Assembly: GCA_934476235.1 (NCBI GenBank)
Contig: CAKSNL010000001.1
Coordinates: forward strand, 504,710-568,709
Direction of reading: 5' to 3'
Source of the DNA: an uncultured Clostridia bacterium
GTDB taxonomy: Bacteria; Bacillota; Clostridia; CAKSNL01; HGM11501
DNA: 64,000 nucleotides
Shown piece by piece: positions 1-8,124 of the stretch (position 1 is the first letter of the stretch; the number at the start of each line of letters is the position of its first letter). The position numbers were made by a program, and so were the translations under genes. The notes under the pieces were generated by a model. That model did no database searches. It saw nothing but the letters and a program-made list of their open reading frames with translations, and was not told the origin of the DNA.

Positions 1-133
1 CGAGAAGGATGACAAGGTATATATCGCAAGCGAGGAATCCTCCATCCTTACGATGGAGCCCTCGGTTACCGATATCTATTCCCCCAGGGGCGGAGAACCC
101 GTTATCGTTAAAGTAAAGGAGGGCGCATATTAA
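1..133 (+). CDS. Glutamate synthase, glutamine amidotransferase-type subunit (3' end only)
   Basis: Only the last 43 codons lie in the window; the frame opens at base 2 and ends in VKVKEGAY and a TAA that overlaps the next ATG (TAATG). The sequence itself is too short to show catalytic residues. The call rests on position: in archaeal-type, three-gene glutamate synthases the class II amidotransferase subunit directly precedes the FMN/Fe-S subunit, which is what follows here with a one-base overlap, implying translational coupling. Confidence 0.6.
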   Translation, partial: EKDDKVYIASEESSILTMEPSVTDIYSPRGGEPVIVKVKEGAY

Positions 134-1638
134 TGTATACCGATTACATTTTCCCGGAATTTTTGGCGGTGCGCGATATGACAAGGTGTACCTCGTGCCG
201 TCTTTGCACAACCGAGTGCGCCAACGGTGTGCACATTTATGACGAGAAGAAAAAAATGCTTACGACGGACGATTCAAAGTGCGTCGCCTGCCAAAGATGC
301 ACCGCGGTCTGCCCCGTTCACGCACTTAAAATCGTGAAGAACGACGCGACCTACCGCCCGAACGCGAACTGGTCCGCCTCCGCGATAAACGAGGTCATCA
401 AGCAGTCGTCCACCGGCGGCGTTTTGCTCTCCTCCATGGGTGCGCCGACCGATCTTCCCATCTACTGGGACAAGATACTGATAAACGCGTCCCAGGTCAC
501 GAACCCTCCCATCGACCCGCTCCGCGAACCGATGGAAACGCGCGTTTTCTTGGGAAAGCGCCCCGACAAGGTAAAAACGGACGGTAACGGCAGAGTCATC
601 CCCGAGGATTTTCCCTCGCTCGAGCTTTCGATGCCTCTGATGTTTTCAGCCATGAGCTACGGTTCCATAAGCTACAACGCGCACGAGGCGCTTGCCCGCG
701 CCGCAAAGGAGCTCGGAATATACTACAACACCGGCGAGGGCGGACTGCACGAGGACTTTTACGTTTACGGCGAGAACACCGTCGTTCAGGTTGCCTCCGG
801 CAGATTCGGCGTGCATAAGGACTATTTAAACGCCGGCGCGGCAATTGAAATCAAAATGGGGCAGGGCGCGAAGCCCGGTATCGGCGGTCACCTTCCCGGC
901 GCAAAAATCGTGGGCGACGTTTCAAGAACCAGAATGATTCCCGAAGGGTCGGACGCGATAAGCCCGGCTCCGCACCACGACATATATTCGATTGAGGACT
1001 TAAGGCAGCTCGTTTATTCCATAAAGGAAGCGACGGACTATAAAAAGCCCGTCATCGTCAAGGTCGCGGCTGTTCACAATATCGCCGCTATTGCAAGCGG
1101 TATCGCCAGAAGCGGTGCCGACATCATCGCTATTGACGGCTACCGCGGCGGAACCGGTGCCGCGCCCACCAAAATACGCGACAATGTGGGAATCCCGATC
1201 GAGCTTGCCCTTGCGGCGGTTGACAGCCGCCTGCGCGACGAAGGCATAAGAAATTCCGTTTCGCTCATTGCGGGCGGAAGCATCAGAAGCTCGTCCGACG
1301 TGGTCAAGGCTATCGCGCTCGGAGCGGACGCGTGCTACATCGGCACGGCGGCGCTTGTCGCAATGGGCTGCCACCTTTGCAGAAGCTGCCAGAGCGGTCG
1401 GTGCAACTGGGGCATTGCCACCCAGCGCCCCGAACTTACAAAAAGGCTTGACCCGGACGAGGCGTACGAGCGCTTAGTCAATTTAATGCGTGCATGGCAG
1501 CGCGAGATAAAGGAGCTTATGGGCGGAATGGGCATAAACTCCATCGAGGCGCTGACGGGGAACCGTTTAATGCTCCGCGGAGTCGGCTTGACTCAAAAGG
1601 AGCTTGATATTCTCGGAATCTATCATGCCGGCGAATAA
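133..1638 (+). CDS. Glutamate synthase, FMN/ferredoxin-type central subunit
   Basis: This 501-residue protein carries the synthase (FMN-binding TIM barrel) part of GOGAT, making glutamate from 2-oxoglutarate and ammonia delivered by the amidotransferase subunit. The N-terminus has two ferredoxin-like Cys motifs (CTSCRLCTTEC at residues 19-29 and CVACQRCTAVC near 51-61), so low-potential electrons probably enter through two 4Fe-4S clusters. Near the C-terminus CHLCRSCQSGRCNWG matches the Cys-rich 3Fe-4S site of the family, and GYRGGTGAAP is the conserved phosphate/flavin loop. The start overlaps the previous stop (TAATG). In bacteria and archaea that split GOGAT, this piece is separate from the amidotransferase and GXGXG pieces, as seen here. 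No NADPH-oxidising small subunit is visible in the window. Confidence 0.9.
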   Translation: MYTDYIFPEFLAVRDMTRCTSCRLCTTECANGVHIYDEKKKMLTTDDSKCVACQRCTAVCPVHALKIVKNDATYRPNANWSASAINEVIKQSSTGGVLLSSMGAPTDLPIYWDKILINASQVTNPPIDPLREPMETRVFLGKRPDKVKTDGNGRVIPEDFPSLELSMPLMFSAMSYGSISYNAHEALARAAKELGIYYNTGEGGLHEDFYVYGENTVVQVASGRFGVHKDYLNAGAAIEIKMGQGAKPGIGGHLPGAKIVGDVSRTRMIPEGSDAISPAPHHDIYSIEDLRQLVYSIKEATDYKKPVIVKVAAVHNIAAIASGIARSGADIIAIDGYRGGTGAAPTKIRDNVGIPIELALAAVDSRLRDEGIRNSVSLIAGGSIRSSSDVVKAIALGADACYIGTAALVAMGCHLCRSCQSGRCNWGIATQRPELTKRLDPDEAYERLVNLMRAWQREIKELMGGMGINSIEALTGNRLMLRGVGLTQKELDILGIYHAGE

Positions 1639-1674
1639 AAATTTTTGTGGAAATTTTTCCGGAGGTGTGTTATA

Positions 1675-2397
1675 ATGGTTATAGACGCAAGGGGTCTTGA
1701 TTTTAAGACCTTAAATGAAAAGATTAAATCGGCGCCGGACAAGGTGAAAATCACCGGGTGCACCGGTCAGCGCTTCATGCTTTCCGGAGCGGAAAACAAG
1801 TACGCCGTTATTTCGGACGGTATTCCCGGGAACGCGCTCGGCGCATACTTAAACGGCGGAAGGATCGAGGTCTTTTCCAACGCGCAGGACGCGGTGGGCG
1901 ACACGATGAATTCAGGCGAGATCATAATTCACGGCAATATCGGGGACGCTGCGGGTTACGCAATGCGCGGCGGTAAAATTTATGTCCGCGGCAACGCGGG
2001 CTACCGCGCCGGAATCCACATGAAGGCATACAAGGAAAAGCACCCCACGCTTGTTATCGGCGGGAGAGCCGGAAGCTTTTTGGGTGAATATCAGGCGGGC
2101 GGCACGATCGTCGTCTTAGGGCTTGACAGAGGTGATTTTCCGATTGTCGGCGCTTTTCCCTGCACCGGTATGCACGGCGGAAAAATGTTTTTGATGGGCG
2201 ATACCTCCAAAATCAAATTCCCTCCCCAGGTAACGGCAAAAAAAGCAACGGAAGCGGAAAAAGAAGAGATTTGCTCCTGTATTGAGGAATTTTCTCTGCT
2301 TTTCTCGCTTGACTATAAAAAAATAATGGAAAATGAATTTACGCTTGTGCTTCCGGACACGAAAAATCCGTTCAAGCAGATGTACGTATCAAATTAA
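1675..2397 (+). CDS. Glutamate synthase, GXGXG-repeat subunit
   Basis: A 240-residue protein consisting almost entirely of the right-handed beta-helix GXGXG domain, seen as repeated Gly-rich turns (GDTMNSGEIIIHGNIGDAAG, then RGGKIYVRGNAGYRAG). In single-chain glutamate synthases this domain is structural, positioning the amidotransferase and synthase domains; here it is the third gene of a split enzyme. The start chosen is ATG 1675, eight bases after GGAGG; an upstream in-frame TTG at 1645 lacks a ribosome binding site. It lies 36 bases after the central subunit and 17 before glnA, so one nitrogen-assimilation operon is likely. The C-terminal 40 residues (acidic helix plus FTLVLPDTKNPF) lie outside the repeat. 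Confidence 0.88.
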   Translation: MVIDARGLDFKTLNEKIKSAPDKVKITGCTGQRFMLSGAENKYAVISDGIPGNALGAYLNGGRIEVFSNAQDAVGDTMNSGEIIIHGNIGDAAGYAMRGGKIYVRGNAGYRAGIHMKAYKEKHPTLVIGGRAGSFLGEYQAGGTIVVLGLDRGDFPIVGAFPCTGMHGGKMFLMGDTSKIKFPPQVTAKKATEAEKEEICSCIEEFSLLFSLDYKKIMENEFTLVLPDTKNPFKQMYVSN

Positions 2398-2414
2398 GAA
2401 AAAGGGTGATTAAA

Positions 2415-3626
2415 GTGACCTATACCAAAGACGAGGTTATCCAGTTTGTGAAGGAGGAGGATATCAAATTTATCCGCCTTGCCTTCTGCGACGCATTCGG
2501 CAGAATGAAAAACATCTCCATAATGCCGAGCGAGCTTGTCCGCGCGTTTGAAACGGGCATCGCTATCGACGCGTCGGCGGTTATCGGATTCGGCGGCGAG
2601 GTATGGTCAGACCTTTTCCTTCATCCGGACCCCGCAACGCTCTCGCTCCTTCCGTGGCGCCCGGAGCACGGCGGAGTGGTAAAAATGTTCTCTTCGCTTT
2701 CGTACCCGGACGGCAGAAGCTTTGAATCCGATTCGCGCACCGTACTGAAAAACACGGTCAGAAAAGCGGCGGAGGACTCGCTGTTATTCTCCTTCGGTTC
2801 GGAGCTTGAATTCTATCTTTTTCTGACGGACGATGAGGGCAAAAAGACCCTCACCCCCTTTGACACGGCGGGCTATATGGATATCGCTCCGATGGACAAG
2901 GGCGAAAACGTGCGCCGCGAGATATGCCTAACGCTTGAGCGGATGGGAATCTTCCCGGAGGCGAGCCACCACGAGGAAGGTCCCGGGCAAAATGAGATTG
3001 ACTTTAAATTTTCAGACCCCCTGTCCTCCGCGGACAATGCCCAGACCTTTATCTGGGTGGTTAAGACCGTAGCGGCAAGAAACGGTCTTTTTGCCGACTT
3101 TTCGCCCAAGCCCCTTTCGGACGGACCCGGAAACAGCTTTCACGTCAACATGTCCGTAACCTCGCTTTCGGGCGAGAAGGACTTATATCCTTATATGATC
3201 GGAGGAATCATGGAGCATATCGGCGAGATGACGCTGTTTTTAAACCCGACGGACGAATCGTATAATCGTCTCGGAAAGTGCAAGGCGCCCGGCTTTATCT
3301 CCTGGTCGCCCGAAAACCGCTCCCAGCTTATAAGGATTCCGGCAGCCGAAGGAAGCTACAAAAGAATTGAGCTCAGAAGCCCCGACCCCGGAGCAAACCC
3401 CTATATCGCATTTTCGCTTTTGATATCCGCCGCGCTGGACGGAATCAAAAGGCGCATAATGCCCCCCGAGGCGGCAAACATAAATCTTTTCTCCGCCCCG
3501 GAGGAAGTAACAAAAAAGTTTTCCCGCCTTCCCGAAACAAAAGAGCAGGCGGCAAAGCTTGCGAAGGACTCCGCTTTCATCAAAAGCGTTCTTCCCGAGG
3601 CATTAATAAAGGCATATCTTAAATAA
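2415..3626 (+). CDS. glnA: Glutamine synthetase (type I)
   Basis: Makes glutamine from glutamate, ammonia and ATP in the cytoplasm, supplying the neighbouring glutamate synthase. The N-terminus (YTKDEVIQFVKEEDIKFIRL) is typical of clostridial GSI; GSELEFYLF carries the metal-binding Glu, GPGQNEIDF and GNSFHVNMS (His) are active-site strands, and RIELRSPDPGANPY is the C-terminal substrate/metal loop. At 403 residues it is shorter than the usual ~440-residue GSI-alpha. I see no adenylylation-site tyrosine loop, as expected for Firmicutes. Two GTG codons compete as start: 2406, which lies inside the AAAGGG ribosome site, and 2415, eight bases after it; 2415 is preferred. An ANTAR protein follows directly, a common pairing with glnA in Clostridia. 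Confidence 0.92.
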   Translation: MTYTKDEVIQFVKEEDIKFIRLAFCDAFGRMKNISIMPSELVRAFETGIAIDASAVIGFGGEVWSDLFLHPDPATLSLLPWRPEHGGVVKMFSSLSYPDGRSFESDSRTVLKNTVRKAAEDSLLFSFGSELEFYLFLTDDEGKKTLTPFDTAGYMDIAPMDKGENVRREICLTLERMGIFPEASHHEEGPGQNEIDFKFSDPLSSADNAQTFIWVVKTVAARNGLFADFSPKPLSDGPGNSFHVNMSVTSLSGEKDLYPYMIGGIMEHIGEMTLFLNPTDESYNRLGKCKAPGFISWSPENRSQLIRIPAAEGSYKRIELRSPDPGANPYIAFSLLISAALDGIKRRIMPPEAANINLFSAPEEVTKKFSRLPETKEQAAKLAKDSAFIKSVLPEALIKAYLK

Positions 3627-3643
3627 CTTTTCGGAGAGATGCT

Positions 3644-4231
3644 ATGATTTTCAAAGAATACACCTATAGCGTGCTTTTAGTGTCCTCCTCACAAAAATTT
3701 TCGGAGCAGATATTAAAAATGCTTCCCGACAACGAGTTCGGACCTAAGATATGCGCAAAAAGCTCCGGCGAGGCAAAAAGGCTTTTGCTCGACCGAAGCT
3801 TTGACATAGTATTAATAAACACTCCGCTTTCAGATGATTTCGGCTCAAAGCTTGCCAAAGATGTTGCCTCAAGCTCCAGAAGCGGAGTACTTATGTTTGT
3901 AAAAAACGACCTGTACGAGAGCGTGACGGATTCTGCCTCGGACTCGGGCGTTTTTACGCTTTCAAAGCCGCTTGCGCAGTCAACGCTCGTTCAGGTGATA
4001 AACATTTTGTACGCTCTTTGCGAACGGCTCTCATTTTTTAATAAAAAGACCGTGTCGCTCAGTGACAAAATGGAGGAGATACGCATCATAAACCGCGCCA
4101 AGTGGGCTTTAATAAAACACGTCAACATGACGGAGGACGAGGCTCACCGCCTGATTGAAAAGCAGGCGATGGATACCCGCACCACACGCCGCGCCGTCGC
4201 CGAGAGCATTATAAGAACCTACGAAAATTAA
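3644..4231 (+). CDS. ANTAR-domain RNA-binding response regulator
   Basis: A 195-residue protein with a receiver-like N-terminal half and a C-terminal ANTAR three-helix domain (about residues 140-192; INRAKWALIKHVNMTEDEAH, then ESIIRTYEN). ANTAR proteins bind paired hexanucleotide-loop hairpins in leader RNAs and prevent terminator formation. The receiver half looks degenerate: the position expected to carry the phosphorylated Asp reads FDIVLINTPL, so control may not be by phosphorylation. It lies 17 bases after glnA and before a terminator, so it is probably the last gene of the nitrogen operon. In Firmicutes, such proteins next to glnA/GOGAT are linked to nitrogen control by family precedent; the leader RNA target would lie upstream of this window. 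Confidence 0.82.
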   Translation: MIFKEYTYSVLLVSSSQKFSEQILKMLPDNEFGPKICAKSSGEAKRLLLDRSFDIVLINTPLSDDFGSKLAKDVASSSRSGVLMFVKNDLYESVTDSASDSGVFTLSKPLAQSTLVQVINILYALCERLSFFNKKTVSLSDKMEEIRIINRAKWALIKHVNMTEDEAHRLIEKQAMDTRTTRRAVAESIIRTYEN

Positions 4232-4234
4232 AAA

Positions 4235-4253
4235 CCACCCGCTATGCGGGTGG
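4235..4253. terminator. Hairpin terminator between converging genes
   Basis: A perfect 8-base-pair stem (CCACCCGC / GCGGGTGG) with a TAT loop sits four bases after the ANTAR gene stop and ten bases before the end of the opposing oxidoreductase gene. The T-tract is weak on the plus strand (ATATTTATT) and on the minus strand (TTTTTAATTTT) better, so it may serve both. Confidence 0.7.
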
Positions 4254-4263
4254 ATATTTATTG

Positions 4264-5544
4264 TCAGTCATTATCGACCTTTACAAGCGCACCTCCGGCA
4301 AGCCTTGATTTTTCCGCGGCAATTCCTATAAGATGGCAACGGACCGATTCGCGCAGCGAGGTGCGGTTTTCGCATTCCCCGCGCAAAACATGATAAAGCC
4401 CGTCTATAATTCTTTCGTCCCCGCCGCCGTGGGCATGACCGCGCTCAATAATCGTGTTAAACCCGATGACCTCTTTTCCTTCCCCGTAACGCATAATTTC
4501 AATAGTTGAATTGCGCTCATCCATAAGGATTTCTCCCTCTGTTCCGAAAATGTTTATTCTTCTGCCGCTCGCGCCAGCCATCATCATCTTCAGCGTTGCC
4601 GTAATTCCGTTTTTAAATTGCATCTGCACAATCTGATGATCCGCCACATGCGGATTTTTTTCGACCCCGCACCGAAATACACATTTCCCGAAATGTGTAT
4701 TTCTTATTCCTTCGTAAAGGCTCTCCTCGGTATTCGGGATTTTGTAAGAGACTTTGTTAAAGGGCCAAATAAATTCCGGGCAGCCCCTAGCTTTCCATTT
4801 GTCTATATAAATCTTCTTTGCACTGAAAGGACATTCTTCCTTTTTTGCACAGTCTAAGCAGATTTTTGCAGACCCTTCCGGCGCGTTTTCCGGTCGGAAG
4901 CATGTAAGACCGCCCACCGATGCAACGCTCTCACACTCGGACCCGGCAAAATGGCAGATAAGGTCAAGGTCGTGGCTGCATTTTCCGAGTATTACGGGAT
5001 GCGCGACGTCATTGTACTCAGACTGAATTCTGACATATGCCTGCGCAAAATGCCAATATATCACGCGCTCCATAGCGTCAATCGCATATATGTCGCCTAC
5101 GGTTCCCTCCTGAAGCAGCTCGTATATCTTTTCATAAGCGGGACCGTAGCGCAGCTCATGGCACACCGCAACCGTCCTTCCCGTTCTTTCCTGCACCTTG
5201 AGCAATTCTTTGATTTCCTCTCTCGAATCGCTTATCGGTTTTTCAAGCAGCACGTCATATCCCTTTTCCAATGCGCGGATGCACTGGCGTACATGGCACT
5301 TGTCATAGGTCGCGATAACCATTATATCCGCCCGCTTCTCGGCAAAAAAGCTTTCCTCATCGGAAAACAGTGCATCGTCCGGCAAATCAAAAATCCTTTT
5401 TGCTTTTTCAAGCTGCTTCGGATTTATATCGCATACCGCACTGATTTCATAATGCTCAATATTCTTTTCGTTTCGCATGATTTCGCCGTAGGCGCATCCT
5501 CTGTTTCCGGCTCCCAGAATTGCAACCGTAAATTTTTCCTTCAT
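4264..5544 (-). CDS. Gfo/Idh/MocA family oxidoreductase
   Basis: NAD(P)-dependent dehydrogenase of the glucose-fructose oxidoreductase/inositol dehydrogenase family, 426 residues. The Rossmann loop is AILGAGNRGCAYG at the N-terminus and the catalytic lysine motif reads LLEKPIS near residue 95. An unusual Cys-rich insertion (CLDCAKKEECPFSAKK ... CPE) sits around residues 225-260 and may bind metal; related large Gfo/Idh proteins of gut Clostridia have such segments. ATG 5544 is chosen because AGGAGGG lies six bases upstream; an earlier in-frame ATG has no such site. It is transcribed divergently from an AraC regulator, whose probable target it is. The sugar or polyol substrate cannot be read from the sequence. 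Confidence 0.82.
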   Translation of the reverse strand: MKEKFTVAILGAGNRGCAYGEIMRNEKNIEHYEISAVCDINPKQLEKAKRIFDLPDDALFSDEESFFAEKRADIMVIATYDKCHVRQCIRALEKGYDVLLEKPISDSREEIKELLKVQERTGRTVAVCHELRYGPAYEKIYELLQEGTVGDIYAIDAMERVIYWHFAQAYVRIQSEYNDVAHPVILGKCSHDLDLICHFAGSECESVASVGGLTCFRPENAPEGSAKICLDCAKKEECPFSAKKIYIDKWKARGCPEFIWPFNKVSYKIPNTEESLYEGIRNTHFGKCVFRCGVEKNPHVADHQIVQMQFKNGITATLKMMMAGASGRRINIFGTEGEILMDERNSTIEIMRYGEGKEVIGFNTIIERGHAHGGGDERIIDGLYHVLRGECENRTSLRESVRCHLIGIAAEKSRLAGGALVKVDND

Positions 5545-5566
5545 TTCATTCCCTCCTTTTTTAAAA

Positions 5567-5595
5567 ATTATAACATCGGCATCGTGCAAAGACAA
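5567..5595 (-). promoter_or_regulatory. Sigma-A promoter of the oxidoreductase gene
   Basis: On the minus strand, TTGTCT (-35) and TATAAT (-10) are separated by 17 bases, and the -10 lies about 20 bases before the start codon's ribosome site. Confidence 0.75.
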
Positions 5596-5614
5596 TGGAT
5601 ATAGTAGCTGAATA

Positions 5615-5655
5615 ATTGGATATTTTGATACTAATCTTGACAGTAATCATCCAAT
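5615..5655. promoter_or_regulatory. Candidate operator between divergent genes
   Basis: ATTGGAT (5615-5621) and ATCCAAT (5649-5655) form an inverted repeat that brackets the -35 box of the AraC gene and lies just upstream of the oxidoreductase promoter. The spacing (27 bases between arms) would place the half-sites on one face about three and a half turns apart. An AraC dimer is the obvious candidate binder; this is inference. Confidence 0.4.
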
Positions 5656-5665
5656 CATATATAAT
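5637..5665 (+). promoter_or_regulatory. Consensus sigma-A promoter of the AraC gene
   Basis: TTGACA and TATAAT, both perfect, separated by exactly 17 bases, 20 bases before the start codon at 5686. Confidence 0.85.
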
Positions 5666-5685
5666 GGTTCCGTGGAGGGAGAAGT

Positions 5686-6579
5686 ATGATTCTTAATGTT
5701 TCCGAGCTCGGCAGCCATTTTTTTGATATAACCAATATTTTCCCTGTAAAGCAAGTTATGGCGGGCAAAACCACCTTCACAATGCATGAGCCGCGCCCTA
5801 CCGACGCGCTTTTACTTTTCGTAAACACGAACGGCATATGCTATCAAAAGGATATGCCCCCGCTTTATGTTCCGCAGGGAGCTTTAGTTTACATGCCGCA
5901 AAACAGCCATTATATATGGGAAAATTCTCCGGCGGCAAACCGCGGCACTCAGGAAAACCTTCTTTTTGAATTCACCTTAAGACATGCCGATATCAGACGC
6001 GGCAGCAAACCCAAAAACGAAATCATCAATTCTGCGAAATACTATGAGCATATCGCACTCGGCGAACATGTTAAAATACTCACCACTCATCACACGGAGC
6101 TTTACAAAAAGCTTTTTTATTCATTGATTGAATCCTTCTCCCACGGGCAGCATTCCCTGCTTTCGGTATACAGTACGGCATATGAAATTTTCGACACACT
6201 GTCTGCCAATTGCCGTATCGGGCAGGAAAACAGCGCGGATATAAGGCTTATAAAAAACAGCTTAAAATACCTTGAGGAGATTTGTGAGAACACAAAACAA
6301 ATAAGCGAAATTGCCGAAATGTGCAATATCAGCATCGGTTATTACGAGAAACTTTTCAGAAATTACGCCGGAATCTCACCCACGCAATACCGAAACCTTT
6401 ACCGCATTAACAAAATAAAAACCCTGCTTCATGACGATCGAATCACGCTAAACACGATCAGTGAAAAAACGGGGTTTTGCGACAGCGGCTATCTTTGCCG
6501 GTTTTTTAAGCAGAAAACAGGCATGACTCCGAATGAATACAGAAAGCTCTATTTTGCGCAAACTGCAAAAATGCAATAA
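5686..6579 (+). CDS. AraC-family transcriptional regulator
   Basis: A 297-residue regulator with an N-terminal cupin-like sensor half (roughly residues 20-170) and a C-terminal double helix-turn-helix (about 195-290). The second HTH shows the family signature GYLCRFFKQKTGMTPNEYR; the first reads CNISIGYYEKLFRNYAG. The start ATG follows GGAGGGAGAAGT. It faces the Gfo/Idh oxidoreductase gene across a 141-base divergent region with two near-consensus promoters and an inverted repeat, so it probably activates that gene in response to a sugar. The ligand is unknown. A strong bidirectional terminator follows. Confidence 0.88.
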   Translation: MILNVSELGSHFFDITNIFPVKQVMAGKTTFTMHEPRPTDALLLFVNTNGICYQKDMPPLYVPQGALVYMPQNSHYIWENSPAANRGTQENLLFEFTLRHADIRRGSKPKNEIINSAKYYEHIALGEHVKILTTHHTELYKKLFYSLIESFSHGQHSLLSVYSTAYEIFDTLSANCRIGQENSADIRLIKNSLKYLEEICENTKQISEIAEMCNISIGYYEKLFRNYAGISPTQYRNLYRINKIKTLLHDDRITLNTISEKTGFCDSGYLCRFFKQKTGMTPNEYRKLYFAQTAKMQ

Positions 6580-6614
6580 AAAAGCGCTTCTGCTATAAGC
6601 AGAAGCGCTTTTTT
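6578..6614. terminator. Strong bidirectional terminator
   Basis: AAAAAAGCGCTTCTGC / GCAGAAGCGCTTTTTT with a TATAA loop; the A-run and T-run serve both strands, closing the AraC gene (+) and the isomerase gene (-). Confidence 0.92.
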
Positions 6615-6616
6615 AT

Positions 6617-7492
6617 TTATCCTTCTATCTTTTTAATCAAAAACCGTCCCATATCGCGCATATAAGAAAGCGCGGAGATGACTATTTTCTCGTCATGCGG
6701 CAAGCCGGAAAGGAAGGTAAATGCCTCAAACGTGAAATCGCCCTTATAACCGACGTCCGAAAGTGCCTTGGTTATTTCGTCCCAGTCCATCTTACCGTAA
6801 TAAGGAAGCGTGTGCGTATCGTGCTTAAAATCATTATCGTGCACGTGGAGCGCACCGAGCCTTTCGCCGCCGAGAGCATATATAGCGTCCGCCGTGCTCT
6901 CCCCGACAAGACCGGAGTGTCCCAAATCAAGGCAGACGGTGAAGTGTTCATCGCCAAGCGTATCAAGATAATCGGCAAGCTCGCGCCCGAAGGAGCAGAC
7001 ATTCGGGATTATATACCCGCGTTTTGAGTCATATCCCCACATGTTCTCAAGGCATATCTTAACGTTCCGCTTTTCTGCCAAAGGAAGAAGCGAGCGGTAA
7101 AACTCCATATTAAACTCCTTAAGGTCAGCTCCCAAAGGCATCTGCGTGGGCGCGACCGGATGAACAACAAGGTTTTCAACGCCGAGTATTCCGGCAATTT
7201 CGACCGAGCGGCGAACGAGCGGCACTATCCTTTCGGTATATGCCATATCGTCCCTGTTATAGCACGGGAACGGCGAGTGACCCTGGCGGAAGGTGAAATT
7301 GATACTGTCCGCATATGCCCTTAAGTCCTTCGCATAATCCTCCCATCCGTCCCCAACCAGGGGCGACGAGTCGCTTTTCATGTTAAACATTGAATAGTCC
7401 GCCGCGTCAAACCCGGCTTCCTTTATAAGTCTTACTGCCGTTTTGTCGCCGAACCAGTCGGCAATACCTTCAGTGTTGGTTACAAGCCTCAT
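6617..7492 (-). CDS. Sugar phosphate isomerase/epimerase (xylose-isomerase-like TIM barrel)
   Basis: A 291-residue TIM-barrel protein of the AP endonuclease 2/xylose isomerase-like family. Metal-binding strands typical of the family are visible: CLENMWG (Glu), CLDLGHSGL (Asp and His), LHVHDND (His and Asp) and FTFEAFT (Glu) near the C-terminus. Members isomerise or epimerise free or phosphorylated sugars and inositols; the substrate is not readable. It is translated from ATG 7492, whose GGAGGAATAAAA ribosome site sits inside the end of the preceding lipoprotein gene, so the two are probably co-transcribed. Confidence 0.8.
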   Translation of the reverse strand: MRLVTNTEGIADWFGDKTAVRLIKEAGFDAADYSMFNMKSDSSPLVGDGWEDYAKDLRAYADSINFTFRQGHSPFPCYNRDDMAYTERIVPLVRRSVEIAGILGVENLVVHPVAPTQMPLGADLKEFNMEFYRSLLPLAEKRNVKICLENMWGYDSKRGYIIPNVCSFGRELADYLDTLGDEHFTVCLDLGHSGLVGESTADAIYALGGERLGALHVHDNDFKHDTHTLPYYGKMDWDEITKALSDVGYKGDFTFEAFTFLSGLPHDEKIVISALSYMRDMGRFLIKKIEG

Positions 7493-7494
7493 TT

Positions 7495-8031
7495 TTATTC
7501 CTCCGTCACGTCAAATCCGCTTTCTTTAACCGATTCTCTAATCTCGTCCTTGGTTTTGCCCTTATACGCCTCAAATCCTTTCTCTGTCTGAGTGTAAGTA
7601 ATCGTTCCGCCGTCACGCTTTACATTAGCGTAGTAGTCGGTGTTTTTAAGGTAGCTGTCATAAACCGTCTTTGCCTGAGCTATGTTTTTATACGTGCCCT
7701 CAACAAAGCCGCCGACCGCCTTGCCGTCCTCAAAATAAAACGTTAAAATCATCGTAAAGTTATCGTCCGAATGGCTTGCCACAAGCTTATCCGAAAGCTT
7801 GGAAAAACTCTCGTCAACCGTTTTTTTGCCCGATTCGGTCTTGGGAAGCGAATCTACATCAACTCCGGAAAACATATCGTCCGTGCTCCCGGGCACACTT
7901 TCCGTTCCTTCCTCCGTTCCGGTTTCGGTCACCTGCTCCTGCTCCTCATTTTTTACCGCTTCTTTATCCGTGCACGCCGAAAGTGAGAAAAACATCGCCG
8001 TGCCGAGCATTAATATAATTAATTTTTTCAT
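7495..8031 (-). CDS. Putative lipoprotein of unknown function
   Basis: A 178-residue predicted lipoprotein. The N-terminus is Lys-rich, then hydrophobic, ending in the lipobox LSAC at about residues 17-20, followed by a Glu/Thr-rich linker (EEQEQVTETGTEEGTE). The folded part (about 75-178) has the sequence DNFTMILTFYFEDGKAVGGF and TVYDSYLKNTDYYANVKRDG; I do not recognise a named family, though the pattern resembles small secreted beta-alpha domains common in Clostridia. ATG 8031 follows AGGAGG. It has its own near-perfect promoter and leads into the isomerase gene. Confidence 0.7.
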   Translation of the reverse strand: MKKLIILMLGTAMFFSLSACTDKEAVKNEEQEQVTETGTEEGTESVPGSTDDMFSGVDVDSLPKTESGKKTVDESFSKLSDKLVASHSDDNFTMILTFYFEDGKAVGGFVEGTYKNIAQAKTVYDSYLKNTDYYANVKRDGGTITYTQTEKGFEAYKGKTKDEIRESVKESGFDVTEE

Positions 8032-8054
8032 TCGTTTATCCTCCTTTTTATGAA

Positions 8055-8083
8055 ATTATACTCCGTAATGAAATCAATGTCAA
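8055..8083 (-). promoter_or_regulatory. Consensus sigma-A promoter of the lipoprotein gene
   Basis: TTGACA and TATAAT on the minus strand with a 17-base spacer. The T-tract of the preceding terminator runs directly into the -35 box, a very compact gene boundary. Confidence 0.88.
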
Positions 8084-8090
8084 GAAAAAA

Positions 8091-8115
8091 TGAGGACTTT
8101 CCTTTGAAGTCCTCA
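8091..8115 (-). terminator. Terminator after the discoidin-protein gene
   Basis: Nine-base-pair stem TGAGGACTT / AAGTCCTCA followed on the minus strand by TTTTTT, ten bases after the stop codon of the large secreted protein. Confidence 0.88.
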
Positions 8116-8124
8116 TTTTGTACT

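Noticed and set aside
1000..1374. Minus-strand open frame inside the glutamate synthase gene
   Set aside because: A shadow of the highly conserved plus-strand gene with no start signals.
4951..5604. 217-codon plus-strand open frame opposite the first oxidoreductase
   Set aside because: No ribosome site and no motif; it overlaps a well-supported gene and its promoter.
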